A stretch of 64,000 nucleotides of DNA from Ogataea parapolymorpha DL-1 (taxonomy: Eukaryota; Ascomycota; Pichiomycetes; Pichiales; Pichiaceae), in assembly GCF_000187245.1 (NCBI RefSeq), contig NC_027866.1, positions 364,411-428,410 on the forward strand, given 5' to 3'. The notes beneath the pieces were generated by a model. The model saw only the letters and a program-made list of their open reading frames with translations, ran no database searches and was not told the DNA's origin. The translations under genes were made by a program, and so were the position numbers. How positions within the stretch are numbered: the stretch's first letter is position 1; each line of letters begins with the position of its first letter. Shown here one piece after another: positions 57,001 to 64,000 of this stretch.

Positions 57001-57423
57001 TGGTGAGATGGGCGAAGTACTAGCAGACTCGTCGGACGCGGCACTGTGGTCGTCATCGGTCCGTTCGGCGTGGTTGGGCAACAGGAACGTTGATCCAGCA
57101 AATTTAAACTTAAAAGAGAGATGCTTTTTGTCATCGTTTTTGTACCAGTATTCTGACTCGAGAGAGTGATCTTTCAGCACATGCGCCAGTTCCAGCCCGG
57201 ACGCAACCTGCACCGTCGGCAATCTGCGCTCAATGGTGTCGGGATCTGACAACAGTCTGCTCAACGGATTATCTGGAGAGTTTGCATCGTGCAGCCGTAT
57301 CTGCTTGTCTTTGGGGAACTCTGGGGTGCTAGTCTGTTTGAACAAAAGTTTATCCTCCCCCAGACCCTGCACCACCACCAGTGGCGCCAGCATTGAGGTA
57401 ATTTCTGGAGGATATCGGAACAT
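54013..57423 (-). CDS. TRAPPC11: TRAPPC11-type (foie gras/gryzun) TRAPP complex subunit
   Basis: 1136 residues. Start MFRYPPEITSMLAPLVVVQGL is the fungal TRAPPC11 opening. The foie-gras domain occupies ~150-480, with LLPSVFIAVHELDAE, FVCLLLCSSP, LIRPWCIEYYAAQEKKVKKQQ, YNEKFWLARQALKSAVLGELKG and helical hairpins; the beta-rich gryzun part and a C-terminal FRIYDLNYKIYLNAQPTSE follow. TRAPPC11 joins the TRAPPIII complex of animals and many fungi, serving ER-Golgi and autophagic traffic; S. cerevisiae has no clear orthologue. TRS130 is the main alternative but fits the N-terminus less well. Confidence 0.72.
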   Translation of the reverse strand: MFRYPPEITSMLAPLVVVQGLGEDKLLFKQTSTPEFPKDKQIRLHDANSPDNPLSRLLSDPDTIERRLPTVQVASGLELAHVLKDHSLESEYWYKNDDKKHLSFKFKFAGSTFLLPNHAERTDDDHSAASDESASTSPISPFNPDSPCYRSILPLEWIQKYRELLPSVFIAVHELDAESDENDKTLALELNDTREKLAKHGIKFVCLLLCSSPSTPELEERVATLRKTTSLPSKTGILVLPAGSQKELESFAGVLMALIRPWCIEYYAAQEKKVKKQQLMDTSYNEKFWLARQALKSAVLGELKGVTEQSTKLMEYSYEKLIDVIRSISLETQPERWQECRLLLDFAGIHITRGYLVLENANMAYKKFDIHLQNILSVLPPRSLKSYPVISWIALQLTWLAQLVEKCPESIVPIERPFQQHSSSKWFGNAADGLPMPHGGYIYLQACSLVHRREIQAASGVDVYDTYMALSPDEEKQFDYHGTRVRLLSRALELFTKAKKTKFNRSESYVYFQLGEEYFGMDNYSMAANNFLVALSVFKNEKWNKIVAAILFRLFQCCVKLENYRDAQVHRLQLCTLEDRFVAQFRDELAQEVPIDEPLVLKEPLFESQVVFKHRSVSLHEKVHFQLYLRPLVNSLMSELIVERVDIAFAGEEFEIAVENDAGPNTPFNIVADGRANLDFSDKQAKVLQFELHPDKIGKFTVDGVRLVLRSGPLSFENQLVSVCESRDRLKWYRASSSRFNKPFEYEIVNGAQNGFEVIPKPPEVDFRVSHASIAYKGEKVPITVHVGNQDENTFGLRLHATGKLATTSLKVTWADEAAHSTNYRVPEPLRPQDSTDVELFAYLPLAETNGDTVKIDLQIDYLIDNNENTVVRKTKPLQIPVVDLFKTSFKIYPSLASHIPSLFDVSAADIVAVPSHDRCWRSKLSIENVSAEDVAISNVSVEINKTTPETVMETTLTDIPVSQLSAKSTGDGWFEFRCRCADGVFKRSMALELYLSFEYVLLGRPQSLTNEYKVLLWKGTLPHMDPRTLVSVDDAEDALHVTYVIENPTSRIFQFSTTLSTSENFKIRNYRNQHNFSVLPFMKQVVRLEYEQLAGEEWTKLPEFRIYDLNYKIYLNAQPTSERLQARTDGLYVRK

Positions 57424-57549
57424 TGATAATAATTACCAAATAATAAATTTTATTGTTTTATTTATTCGCTTGCTGCCCCAGACGTTGAGCAAGAGTTTGC
57501 TTGCTCTACAACCTTCTTTACCAATTATTATTTATCTCTTCTTTTCAAG

Positions 57550-58541
57550 ATGGCTACGAACGTGACTCAGGTACGTAATTGACTGTCTAGAAGCACTAAC
57601 ATCAGCAATTCACCAACTTCCAAGGCAGACTATCAGAAGGGGTTTCCTACAACCCGGATAACAACTCCCTAAGCTGGGTGGATATCATCGAGGGCAAAAT
57701 CCACAGAGCCTTCCTGGACAACCCAGACAAGGTGGAGGAGTACAAAGTGAGCGCCAGCGTGGGCGTCATTGCGTTTACTGAAGACCCAGACATCTACGTC
57801 TGTGGTGTAGAAGATGGCATTGGCCAGTATAACTTGAAGACCAAGCAATTCAAGTACATGGCCAAGTACCCGGAAAAGGAGCACTTCAAAAAAGCGGTGC
57901 CATTGCGCTCGAATGAGGGCGCCATTGACTCCGAGGGCAACTTCTGGATCGGCACGTTCTGCGACTTTGTCGCAGAAAAGCCAAACCAAGCTACCTTCTA
58001 CAAATTTTTGAAGGACGACTGGGAACATCCTAAAATCATCAAGGACAACGTCACGTGCCCGAACGGACTGAACTGGCATGACGATATCATGTATTGGACA
58101 GACACCGAAAAGGGCATCTACAAGTACAAATTTGACAAAAGCACCGGCCTGCCTGATCTGAGCACAGAAACTCTGTTTCTCCCTGTTTCCAAGATCAGAT
58201 CGCTGATCGGCATCATGGGCGAGCTCGGTCCCGACGGCTCGTGCATCGACGCCTCAGGAAATCTGTATGTTGCATTGTGGGGAGGTGCGAGCGTCATCAA
58301 GGTCAACCCCGAGGGAGACATCGTGCACAGATGGACTTTCCCTGCGCAGAGAGTCAGCTGTGTCACATTGGGCGGCCCGGACCTCAACGAGATGTTTGTC
58401 ACCACCGCAGACCTCAATCTTGACAATCCTGACAAGCTGAGATCTGTTCCTCTGGACGAGGGTGGTAAACTCTTCCACATCAAGCTGACCGGGGTCAAGG
58501 GTGTTCCTAAGAACAAATTCAAAGGCAAGCTGATTGTTTAA
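57550..58541 (+). CDS. SMP-30/regucalcin/gluconolactonase-family protein, with a 35-nt intron
   Basis: Exons 57550-57570 and 57606-58541 give 318 residues. The first exon encodes MATNVTQ; exon 2 starts FTNFQGRLSEGVSYNPDNN, restoring the first blade that the uninterrupted frame lacks. Six-bladed propeller markers: Glu in LSEGVSY, SWVDIIEGKIHR, Asn in GAIDSEGNFWIGTF, Asn in CPNGLNW, and Asp in DGSCIDASGNLYVALW, which together match the divalent-metal ligands. Probable sugar lactonase, substrate unknown. No targeting signal. Its stop abuts the HIT1 stop with no base between. Confidence 0.85.
57571..57605 (+). other. 35-nt spliceosomal intron of the SMP-30-like gene
   Basis: Donor GTACGT at 57571, branch CACTAAC at 57594-57600 (branch A 57599), acceptor ATCAG ending 57605, 6 nt after the branch A. 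Unspliced, TGA follows after three codons. Confidence 0.9.
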
Positions 58542-59004
58542 TTATAACACAGGGTTGTCATTCTCATTATCAAGCAAATTCAACACCAGGTTGCAGAACT
58601 CGTCGAATGCGGCGTTCTGTTCGAGCCCTTTATTGCGTAGATTGCTGATTTTGCGTGTAGCTATTTCTGTCCGTCCCTCTGTATTGTACTCCTGTGTTAT
58701 CGACACGTCGTTGAGAATCTCGTTGATTATTCGTATGTTGAGCTGTATCACGGGCTCTTTCAAGTACTGCACAAACTCTGGCGAGTCCAACAGCTTCTGG
58801 AGCTCCGGATCATCCACCTTGGGCAGATGCTTTAGAGGCTTCAGCTGGGGCGCTGTTGTTGTCTCTGGATCCTGGTGTTTTTCGGATTTGTAACATTTAA
58901 GCGAGCAGCTGTGTGTTAGCAAAAGATCTTTGCACTTACTATTTGAGTCCACAGCGGGGGCATTTGTATTTGAACGGGGCCTCGTTGCAGATCTGACAAG
59001 ACAT
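58542..59004 (-). CDS. HIT1: Hit1-type HIT zinc-finger protein (box C/D snoRNP assembly), with a 31-nt intron
   Basis: Exons 58940-59004 and 58542-58908 give 143 residues (164 in S. cerevisiae). Splicing rebuilds a full zf-HIT domain: exon 1 gives CQICNEAPFKYKCPRCGLKY and exon 2 CSLKCYKSEKHQD, so Cys 3, 6, 15, 18, 24 and 28 line up as in Hit1/ZNHIT3. The exon junction falls in the Tyr before CSLKC. C-terminal part is helical (LQKLLDSPEFVQYLKEP, FDEFCNLVLNLL), the Rsa1-binding region in Hit1. It works with Rsa1 and R2TP in snoRNP assembly. Confidence 0.9.
58909..58939 (-). other. HIT1: 31-nt spliceosomal intron of HIT1
   Basis: Donor GTAAGT at 58939, branch TGCTAAC, acceptor ACACAG ending 58909, 6 nt after the last C of the branch site. 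The donor itself makes an in-frame TAG if unspliced (AAA TAG). It is the shortest intron in the window. Confidence 0.9.
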
Positions 59005-59039
59005 TGTAGAAATATTTTTTTAGACTTTTTTCTTAATTT

Positions 59040-59588
59040 ATGGGGTTATTGAAGGGCTATGAATCAGACGAGGACGAGAGCGATCGGAACGAGGAAAAAG
59101 TAAGTGCAGGCCAAAAAGTGAACAAAGTGGACTCTGGACGAGTCCAGAAGCCGCTGGTGCACAAATCGTCGCTCGCCAAGCTGGATCTTGGCAAGGTGTT
59201 GGGTATCCAGCAGATCGCAAAGCTTGAGGTGGCGGAAAATCGCATCGATGTGGACCAATTGCGAGTTGCGGGGGAATTACAGGAAAGTAGTGAGGACGAA
59301 GGTGCACAGGAGATAGAGCCCAGGCCAGTTGACGGATCAGACTCGTCGAAGATGGTGGAGTTCGACATGGCCAAATTCTATGCCGAAAATCAAAAACTTA
59401 TCAGTTCCGGCAAGCTCGACCACAAGAATATCGTTCTACAGAACTCGCGTGCCACATATTACGGTGTCGGGAACAATAACCTGTCAAACGTGATCAGTTT
59501 TACGGAGAAAAACAGCGACAAGATTCAGCGCCAAATCGAGTCCGACAGGCGGAAAATGGCCGCAAAGGGCAGGCGTGGTGACAGATAG
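59040..59588 (+). CDS. PRCC-family (MAD2B-interacting domain) nuclear protein
   Basis: 182 residues. Start MGLLKGYESDEDES, an acidic/basic disordered middle, and a C-terminal block MVEFDMAKFYAENQKLISSGKL, then NNLSNVISFTEKNSDKIQRQIESDRRK, which is the arrangement of PRCC-type splicing-associated proteins ('F-x-x-x-x-F-Y-x-x-N', then 'H/N-x-L-x-x-L-I'). Human PRCC associates with the spliceosome. No S. cerevisiae counterpart is known to me. The start codon is 35 bp from that of HIT1. Confidence 0.5.
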   Translation: MGLLKGYESDEDESDRNEEKVSAGQKVNKVDSGRVQKPLVHKSSLAKLDLGKVLGIQQIAKLEVAENRIDVDQLRVAGELQESSEDEGAQEIEPRPVDGSDSSKMVEFDMAKFYAENQKLISSGKLDHKNIVLQNSRATYYGVGNNNLSNVISFTEKNSDKIQRQIESDRRKMAAKGRRGDR

Positions 59589-59645
59589 AGCGTACTTGAC
59601 GATTAAATAATATTTCTATGTACAGTTAAACGTTTCGCAATCATC

Positions 59646-59955
59646 CTATTTGTTGTGGGTGGCCTCATACTCCTTTTTCAGCTCTGCAAGTTGCTCGTCA
59701 CTGATTGGTGGAATAGGAATATCTTCAAAGTCGTCCTTCATCAGGAACGAGTATGTGTATAGGTAGACTCCGCCAGAGATGCCAGCAAGCACGCCGAACA
59801 GAGCCAGGTTTTTCCAGAAGTATGGCTGTCTGGCGCGCAGCATGGCAGGCGACATCTGGTATGTGTACTTATTGTAGTATGATGAGCCGCGACTGGATGT
59901 TAGCATGGATAAGGATCAGAAATACGTACTTGAATCTTGCCAAAGAAGAACGCAT
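59646..59955 (-). CDS. COA3: Coa3 cytochrome c oxidase assembly factor, with a 37-nt intron
   Basis: Exons 59930-59955 and 59646-59892 give 90 residues (85 in S. cerevisiae). Exon 1 encodes MRSSLARFN. Landmarks: [18 protein letters not shown], one membrane span ([19 protein letters not shown]), then [24 protein letters not shown], matching Coa3. It is an inner-membrane protein that with Cox14 holds newly made Cox1 and controls Mss51. The uninterrupted frame would start at an ATG lying within the branch site (MLTSSRG...). Confidence 0.92.
59893..59929 (-). other. COA3: 37-nt spliceosomal intron of COA3
   Basis: Donor GTACGT at 59929, branch TGCTAAC (branch A 59900), acceptor ATCCAG ending 59893, 7 nt after the branch A. 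The branch sequence reads ATGCTAAC, so it also contains an ATG in frame with exon 2. Confidence 0.85.
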
Positions 59956-60026
59956 GTTTAATTTAAAGAAAATGTTTGAATATGCACTACAAAAAATTAA
60001 AAAAAATTTAGAAAAATTATATTACC

Positions 60027-61682
60027 ATGTCTGTTGAAATACCTCCGCCCGACGAGGAAGAGCGGTACTTGGAGAAGCTTGTGTTTGGCGACAGCGAAGG
60101 ATTTGGTGAAAATCTGAAGCAGGTTGACAAACTGTTCGATTTTGAGCAACAGGAGGAGAAGGAGCTGTTCACCTATGACGATAGCAGTGAGGATGAGCAT
60201 CTGGACCAACTAAAAAATAGGGACCTCGTTTCTGAGTCCGAGGCCGAATCCGAGGCCGAGAGCGACAACCTGGAGACCATGGCAGACGAGGACCTCTACT
60301 TTGTCGACGAGAGCGACGAGGACAGAATGGACACAGACTCCGACAACGAGCCAGCTTCCGATTCCATGAGCGAGTACAGCGATGAGGAGGAGGCCGCATG
60401 GCAGGACAGCGACGACGAAAAGGTCAGTGTGTCTCTTCTGGGTGCCGACAAGTTGCGCAAGCTGCGCAAGACCGCTCAAGACGACAAAATCAGAGGTAAG
60501 CAGTATATCCACCGGCTGCGGGAGCAGTTCGAGAGAATCCATCCCCGTCCTGTTTGGGCCGACGAAATTGAAGGAGACTCTGAGGAGGAGCACGAAGAGG
60601 ATGTAGAGGCCGGCCACGCGTCCACAGATGTTCTGGTGTCGACGAATCCGCTGCTTGAGTTCCTGAAAAGCAACCAGACGCATAACATAAAAAGCCAGGA
60701 TACACGGTTCTTGCCGGCCGGCAAAATCGACATTTCGCGGCTGACAGACGCCAACATCAAGAAAATATCAAGGTCGGCCGTCCAGACGCTCAGTTTCCAC
60801 GAGTCACAGCCGCTTCTCATGACCGGAGGCTACGACCGTACGCTCAGAATCTACCACATCGACGGGAAAATCAACAACCTCGTGACGTCGTTGCATCTGC
60901 GCAACTCGCCTATCCAAACGGCGGCATTCAACGGCGACGACATTTTCGCCGCTGGAAGACGGCGATACATGCACAAATGGGACGTGCTTGGTGGCTCCAT
61001 CGAGAAAATCAGCAGAATGTACGGCCACGAAAAAACACAGCGATCTTTCGAACATTTCCGCATCAGCAAAAACGGCAAGTATCTCGGCCTCATGGGAAAC
61101 TCCGGCTGGATCAATATTATCTCCCCAAAGACCGGTGTCTGGCTCAAAGGATTCAAGATAGAAGGCACCTTAGTGGACTTTGATTTCTCGCAAAGCGCCA
61201 GCAAGGACGCACACACGACGCTTGCCGCAGTCAACAGGGCCGGCGAGGTGTGGGAGTTCGACGTCGACGCCGGAACGACGCTCGACAGATGGACAGACGA
61301 CTCCGGAACCGGCGTCACCAGAATTAAGTTTGGCGGCAACAACAGCAGATGGCTGGCCGTCGGCAACAACGTCGGCGTCGTCAACGTGTACGACCGCCTC
61401 AAGGACTCGCACAGGCCCGCCGGCACGGTCGAGAACCTTGTCACGACGATCTCGAGCATCGCCTTCACCAGCGACGGGCAGGTCATGTGTATCGCGTCAC
61501 GTGACAAGAGAGACGCACTGCGGCTGGTGCACCTGCCAACGTGCCGGGTGTTTTCGAACTGGCCGACGAGCGGCACGCCGCTGGGCCGTGTGACGAGTGT
61601 GTGTTTCAGCCCGAACAACGAGCTGCTCGCGACGGGAAACGAGGCCGGCAAGGTGCGGCTGTGGAGGCTGAACCATTACTAG
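60027..61682 (+). CDS. UTP18: SSU processome WD-repeat protein Utp18
   Basis: 551 residues (594 in S. cerevisiae). The N-terminal 200 residues are very acidic with short motifs (ERYLEKLVFGD; AWQDSDDE, followed by KLRKLRKT), which is the Utp18 arrangement. A WD40 propeller follows from ~225: QTLSFHESQPLLMTGGYDRTLRIY, SFEHFRISKNGKYLGLMGNSGW, SSIAFTSDGQVMCIASRDKRD and VCFSPNNELLATGNEAGKVRLW. Utp18 belongs to the UTP-B complex on the 5' ETS and carries an arch-interacting motif that recruits the exosome helicase Mtr4. Confidence 0.95.
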   Translation: MSVEIPPPDEEERYLEKLVFGDSEGFGENLKQVDKLFDFEQQEEKELFTYDDSSEDEHLDQLKNRDLVSESEAESEAESDNLETMADEDLYFVDESDEDRMDTDSDNEPASDSMSEYSDEEEAAWQDSDDEKVSVSLLGADKLRKLRKTAQDDKIRGKQYIHRLREQFERIHPRPVWADEIEGDSEEEHEEDVEAGHASTDVLVSTNPLLEFLKSNQTHNIKSQDTRFLPAGKIDISRLTDANIKKISRSAVQTLSFHESQPLLMTGGYDRTLRIYHIDGKINNLVTSLHLRNSPIQTAAFNGDDIFAAGRRRYMHKWDVLGGSIEKISRMYGHEKTQRSFEHFRISKNGKYLGLMGNSGWINIISPKTGVWLKGFKIEGTLVDFDFSQSASKDAHTTLAAVNRAGEVWEFDVDAGTTLDRWTDDSGTGVTRIKFGGNNSRWLAVGNNVGVVNVYDRLKDSHRPAGTVENLVTTISSIAFTSDGQVMCIASRDKRDALRLVHLPTCRVFSNWPTSGTPLGRVTSVCFSPNNELLATGNEAGKVRLWRLNHY

Positions 61683-61754
61683 CAGATAAGTGTAATAATG
61701 CATGTTTACAATGATATATAAAAGCTCGTGAACGATCGTACTGTTCGAAAGGTG

Positions 61755-63737
61755 CTATAGCTCTGGTCCTGTTTTCGAAGACCCATTGATTTTGCGGCGC
61801 TCGAGGATTTTGGAGTGTGTTAGTTTCAGGTCAAACGTGTTGCTCAGCGTCGCGTCGAACGCCGGCGACGGCTCGTTTTGCACGGTGTATTTCTTTGTCG
61901 GCATAGGCCGTTTATCCACGGGAGTGGTGTCGTCCATTGTAATGTTTTCCAGCCCTTCCTTGAGTTCGTCGCTTTGATCACTGAGCTCGACAAACTGCGT
62001 TGTCTGCGGAGTACGTGGATAAATTTTATGCGTTTCCGAAACGCTTTTCGTGATGGACGAGGACCGCGAGTCTCCTGCGTTGGCGATCGAAGAAGACGTC
62101 GATCCGCAGCTGCCTATTTTGCATGACTTGATCTGGAAACACACCGACGACTTGCGCTTGGTTCCCGTGTAGAAGTCTTCTATTTCAGACGTGAGAATCG
62201 ACGACTCCTCGTTCGCGGTCATGCTGGTTGTGTCTGTCGAGGTTCCTCCGGAACGCTCAGCTTCGAGTCCCGACAAAGGATCGTCCTTAAGCGGTGTTGT
62301 TCTGCGTTCTCTGTAGGACGGAGATTTCGAAAACTTGGCGTACGGCTTGGGCGTCAGGTCTGTTTCCTCGAATTCCGAGTCCTCGTCGAACTCGTCACTG
62401 ACTTGTGAGGAGTCCGAGTCTGGTCGTTTGCGGAACTCGAGGATCTCAATAGGCTCGTCCTCCTCGAGAACACCGAGATTTCCTGTTTTTGGAGCAGCCA
62501 GTTGCGGCGTAGCGTCTCTTTGCACACCGTTGGCGGTGTCGAAGACGAGTCGGATGGCTTCTGCGCGCGGAGCCAAAAGACCGTCGGCCAGATTATCTGC
62601 CGTGCGGTTCAGCTTCTTATACAGCGCCTCGTCGAACGTTGTTTGCGGAACAGTTTCGGTGCTAGGGTTGGTAGCAACTTTGTCCTCGTATCCGCTCACC
62701 ATCCACGGATCTCTGAGCAACTGGTCAATCGAGTACCTTGCGTCAGGATCCACAATCAGAAGATTGGCAATTAACCGTTTACAGTCATCCGAGACCTCGT
62801 CGAACCACGGACTCAAAAACTTGTAGTCACCTCTTGACACTTTGGTGCTGATATCCTTCGAATCCTGCGTAGCAGAGTAGAAAGGCGGGAAGCCAACTAC
62901 CAGAGTGTACAAAACACAACCAATGGCCCACATATCCACTTTTTTCGTGTATCCAAGGTTCATATGCTGTTCGGGAGAAGTGTATCCAACGGTTCCGCAA
63001 GGTGTCTTGGCCTGCATGTTTTCGTTGTACAGGACGGTAGAAAGCCCAAAGTCTGCGAGTTTGACGACTCCGATACCGGCAGAGCCGTATTCCGGGATGA
63101 ATTTGCCCTCGTCCAGTTTGTTGTTATCGTCCGAACGCCGTCTGGCCTTGTTCTGCTCCTGTTTGGAGCGAGGAAACATCTCAGTCGGGACAAATAGCAA
63201 GTTTTCGGGCTTGATGTCGCGATGCACAATTCCCTGCGAATGCAGATACTTGACAGCGCTGGCGACCTGTCTAATCACGTGCCTCGACAAGTCCTCGCTG
63301 AAATAAGTGTATTTGATAATCTGGTTGAAAATCTCTCCTCCGCTCACGTATTCCAGGAACAGAAAGCAATATCTGGAGTTGTATGAGTTTTGGTAGTTGT
63401 ACAGCTTGGTGATGTTCTTGTGGTCCAATTTGGACATGATGCTGATCTCTTTGAGCACAGAGTTGATTTGTTCGGGTTTCATGTTTGTTTTGTCGATGAT
63501 CTTGATGGCTACAAACTCCTGTGTTTCGGTGTCGAGCGCCTTTACCACCACGGAAAATGCTCCCTCGCCGATCTTTTCTAGCAAAGTGTATCTGGGCGAC
63601 AGTTCTGAGTAAAATTGGGCGAACTCCGGAGGGATCGCGGGAGGAGGGCCTGAGTCCGTGTTGTTTGGGTCCACGGGGCCCGTTTCGGGGCCTGTCGACC
63701 GGCTCTTCTTGACTATATTTTTGAACAGCCCAAGCAT
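61755..63737 (-). CDS. RCK2: Rck2/Srk1-type CaMK-family stress kinase
   Basis: 660 residues from the ATG at 63737 (the frame starts three codons earlier at a TTG). Kinase domain ~45-330: GEGAFSVVVKA, VAIKIIDK, VHRDIKPENLLF, an insert rich in K/R (RSKQEQNKARRRSDDNNKLDEG), then GIGVVKLADFGLS and TPCGTVGYTSPE. The insert followed by LDEGKF and GIGVVKLADFG is specific to Rck1/Rck2. The tail is Ser/Thr-rich with many S/T-P sites for MAP kinase. Rck2 is activated by Hog1 in osmotic stress and acts on translation. AGGGG (minus strand, 63954-63958) is a possible STRE. Confidence 0.87.
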   Translation of the reverse strand: MLGLFKNIVKKSRSTGPETGPVDPNNTDSGPPPAIPPEFAQFYSELSPRYTLLEKIGEGAFSVVVKALDTETQEFVAIKIIDKTNMKPEQINSVLKEISIMSKLDHKNITKLYNYQNSYNSRYCFLFLEYVSGGEIFNQIIKYTYFSEDLSRHVIRQVASAVKYLHSQGIVHRDIKPENLLFVPTEMFPRSKQEQNKARRRSDDNNKLDEGKFIPEYGSAGIGVVKLADFGLSTVLYNENMQAKTPCGTVGYTSPEQHMNLGYTKKVDMWAIGCVLYTLVVGFPPFYSATQDSKDISTKVSRGDYKFLSPWFDEVSDDCKRLIANLLIVDPDARYSIDQLLRDPWMVSGYEDKVATNPSTETVPQTTFDEALYKKLNRTADNLADGLLAPRAEAIRLVFDTANGVQRDATPQLAAPKTGNLGVLEEDEPIEILEFRKRPDSDSSQVSDEFDEDSEFEETDLTPKPYAKFSKSPSYRERRTTPLKDDPLSGLEAERSGGTSTDTTSMTANEESSILTSEIEDFYTGTKRKSSVCFQIKSCKIGSCGSTSSSIANAGDSRSSSITKSVSETHKIYPRTPQTTQFVELSDQSDELKEGLENITMDDTTPVDKRPMPTKKYTVQNEPSPAFDATLSNTFDLKLTHSKILERRKINGSSKTGPEL

Positions 63738-64000
63738 GGCTAGCAATGACTAAGCAAAGAACCTTGACAGGGTTCTTGGAACTTCACGGCGAAAGTGGCT
63801 CTGATAGCAGTAGAGAAGAAAACAGGCGAGTGAGAAATAATTAAAAAAAATTAGGAGCCCCGCAAAAATGCTCCGTGCTACAGTAGCAGCACAACTATTA
63901 ATAAATATTCTGGTCAAGGTTATAGATATATCCCCCAGTGGAGGCACACAGGCCCCCTGTCCCGACAAAAGCAAGCCTCGTGAGCACTTCATCGCGCTCG
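63738..64000. other. RCK2 upstream region to the window edge
   Basis: About 260 bp without a convincing gene; an 80-codon minus-strand frame has no protein-like features. It contains a stem-loop-capable pair AAGAACC/GGTTCTT at 63757-63777 just before the ATG and a possible STRE at 63954-63958. Confidence 0.5.

Noticed and set aside
1..64000. CRISPR arrays, insertion sequences, prophage or bacterial-type operons
   Set aside because: None present; the sequence is eukaryotic nuclear DNA with polymerase II/III genes and introns.

Overview
The window looks like a gene-dense piece of a budding-yeast (Saccharomycotina) nuclear chromosome. It carries 43 protein-coding genes on both strands, one tRNA gene, five spliceosomal introns, and no transposon, rRNA or virus-like sequence that I could see. 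A methylotrophic yeast of the Ogataea (Hansenula) type is my best guess, from near-balanced base composition, very short intergenic spacers, and genes that Saccharomyces cerevisiae lacks: a METTL16-type U6 methyltransferase, the complex I assembly factor NDUFAF5 and a TRAPPC11-type protein. CTG encodes leucine here: the invariant Leu104 of TIF6 (bases 14754-14756) is a CTG. The species itself is inference.

Layout. 1-8.4 kb: C-terminus of a DUF676-type lipase, KIC1 kinase, MRP51, MRM1, BOR1, PER1, DSS4. 8.5-21 kb: aconitase ACO1, HSP104, TIF6, STT4. 21-28 kb: ACE2/SWI5-type factor, USB1, KGD2, tRNA-Gln(UUG), KCS1. 28-36 kb: a histidine-phosphatase-like membrane glycoprotein, MIX14, METTL16, PSF1, a RAD61/WAPL-like protein, DBP7, RPC37. 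36-43 kb: LSC2, an XRCC4/XLF-superfamily protein (probably NEJ1), SWT1, a class II aldolase-like protein, GCS1, TOS1. 43-54 kb: an unknown small protein, CIN1, NDUFAF5, an unknown helical-repeat protein, ERG9, YKU70, an EAF7-like protein, FPR1. 54-64 kb: TRAPPC11-like, an SMP-30/gluconolactonase-like protein, HIT1, a PRCC-like protein, COA3, UTP18, RCK2.

Functional themes. These are housekeeping genes, not an operon-like system, but several pathways appear more than once: TCA cycle (ACO1, KGD2, LSC2), mitochondrial gene expression and respiratory assembly (MRP51, MRM1, MIX14, NDUFAF5, COA3), ribosome/snoRNP biogenesis (TIF6, DBP7, UTP18, HIT1), end joining (NEJ1-like, YKU70), U6 snRNA maturation (USB1, METTL16) and the RAM network (KIC1 upstream, ACE2 as output).

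The most interesting result is a set of five extremely short introns (31, 34, 35, 37 and 39 nt) in HIT1, STT4, the SMP-30-like gene, COA3 and ERG9. They share one architecture: GTAAG/GTACG/GTATG donor, CTAAC branch site, and an AG 6-9 nt after the branch A. They change the start codon or N-terminus of all five proteins and would be missed by simple ORF calling. Many genes also abut or overlap, and several divergent start codons are only 20-85 bp apart.
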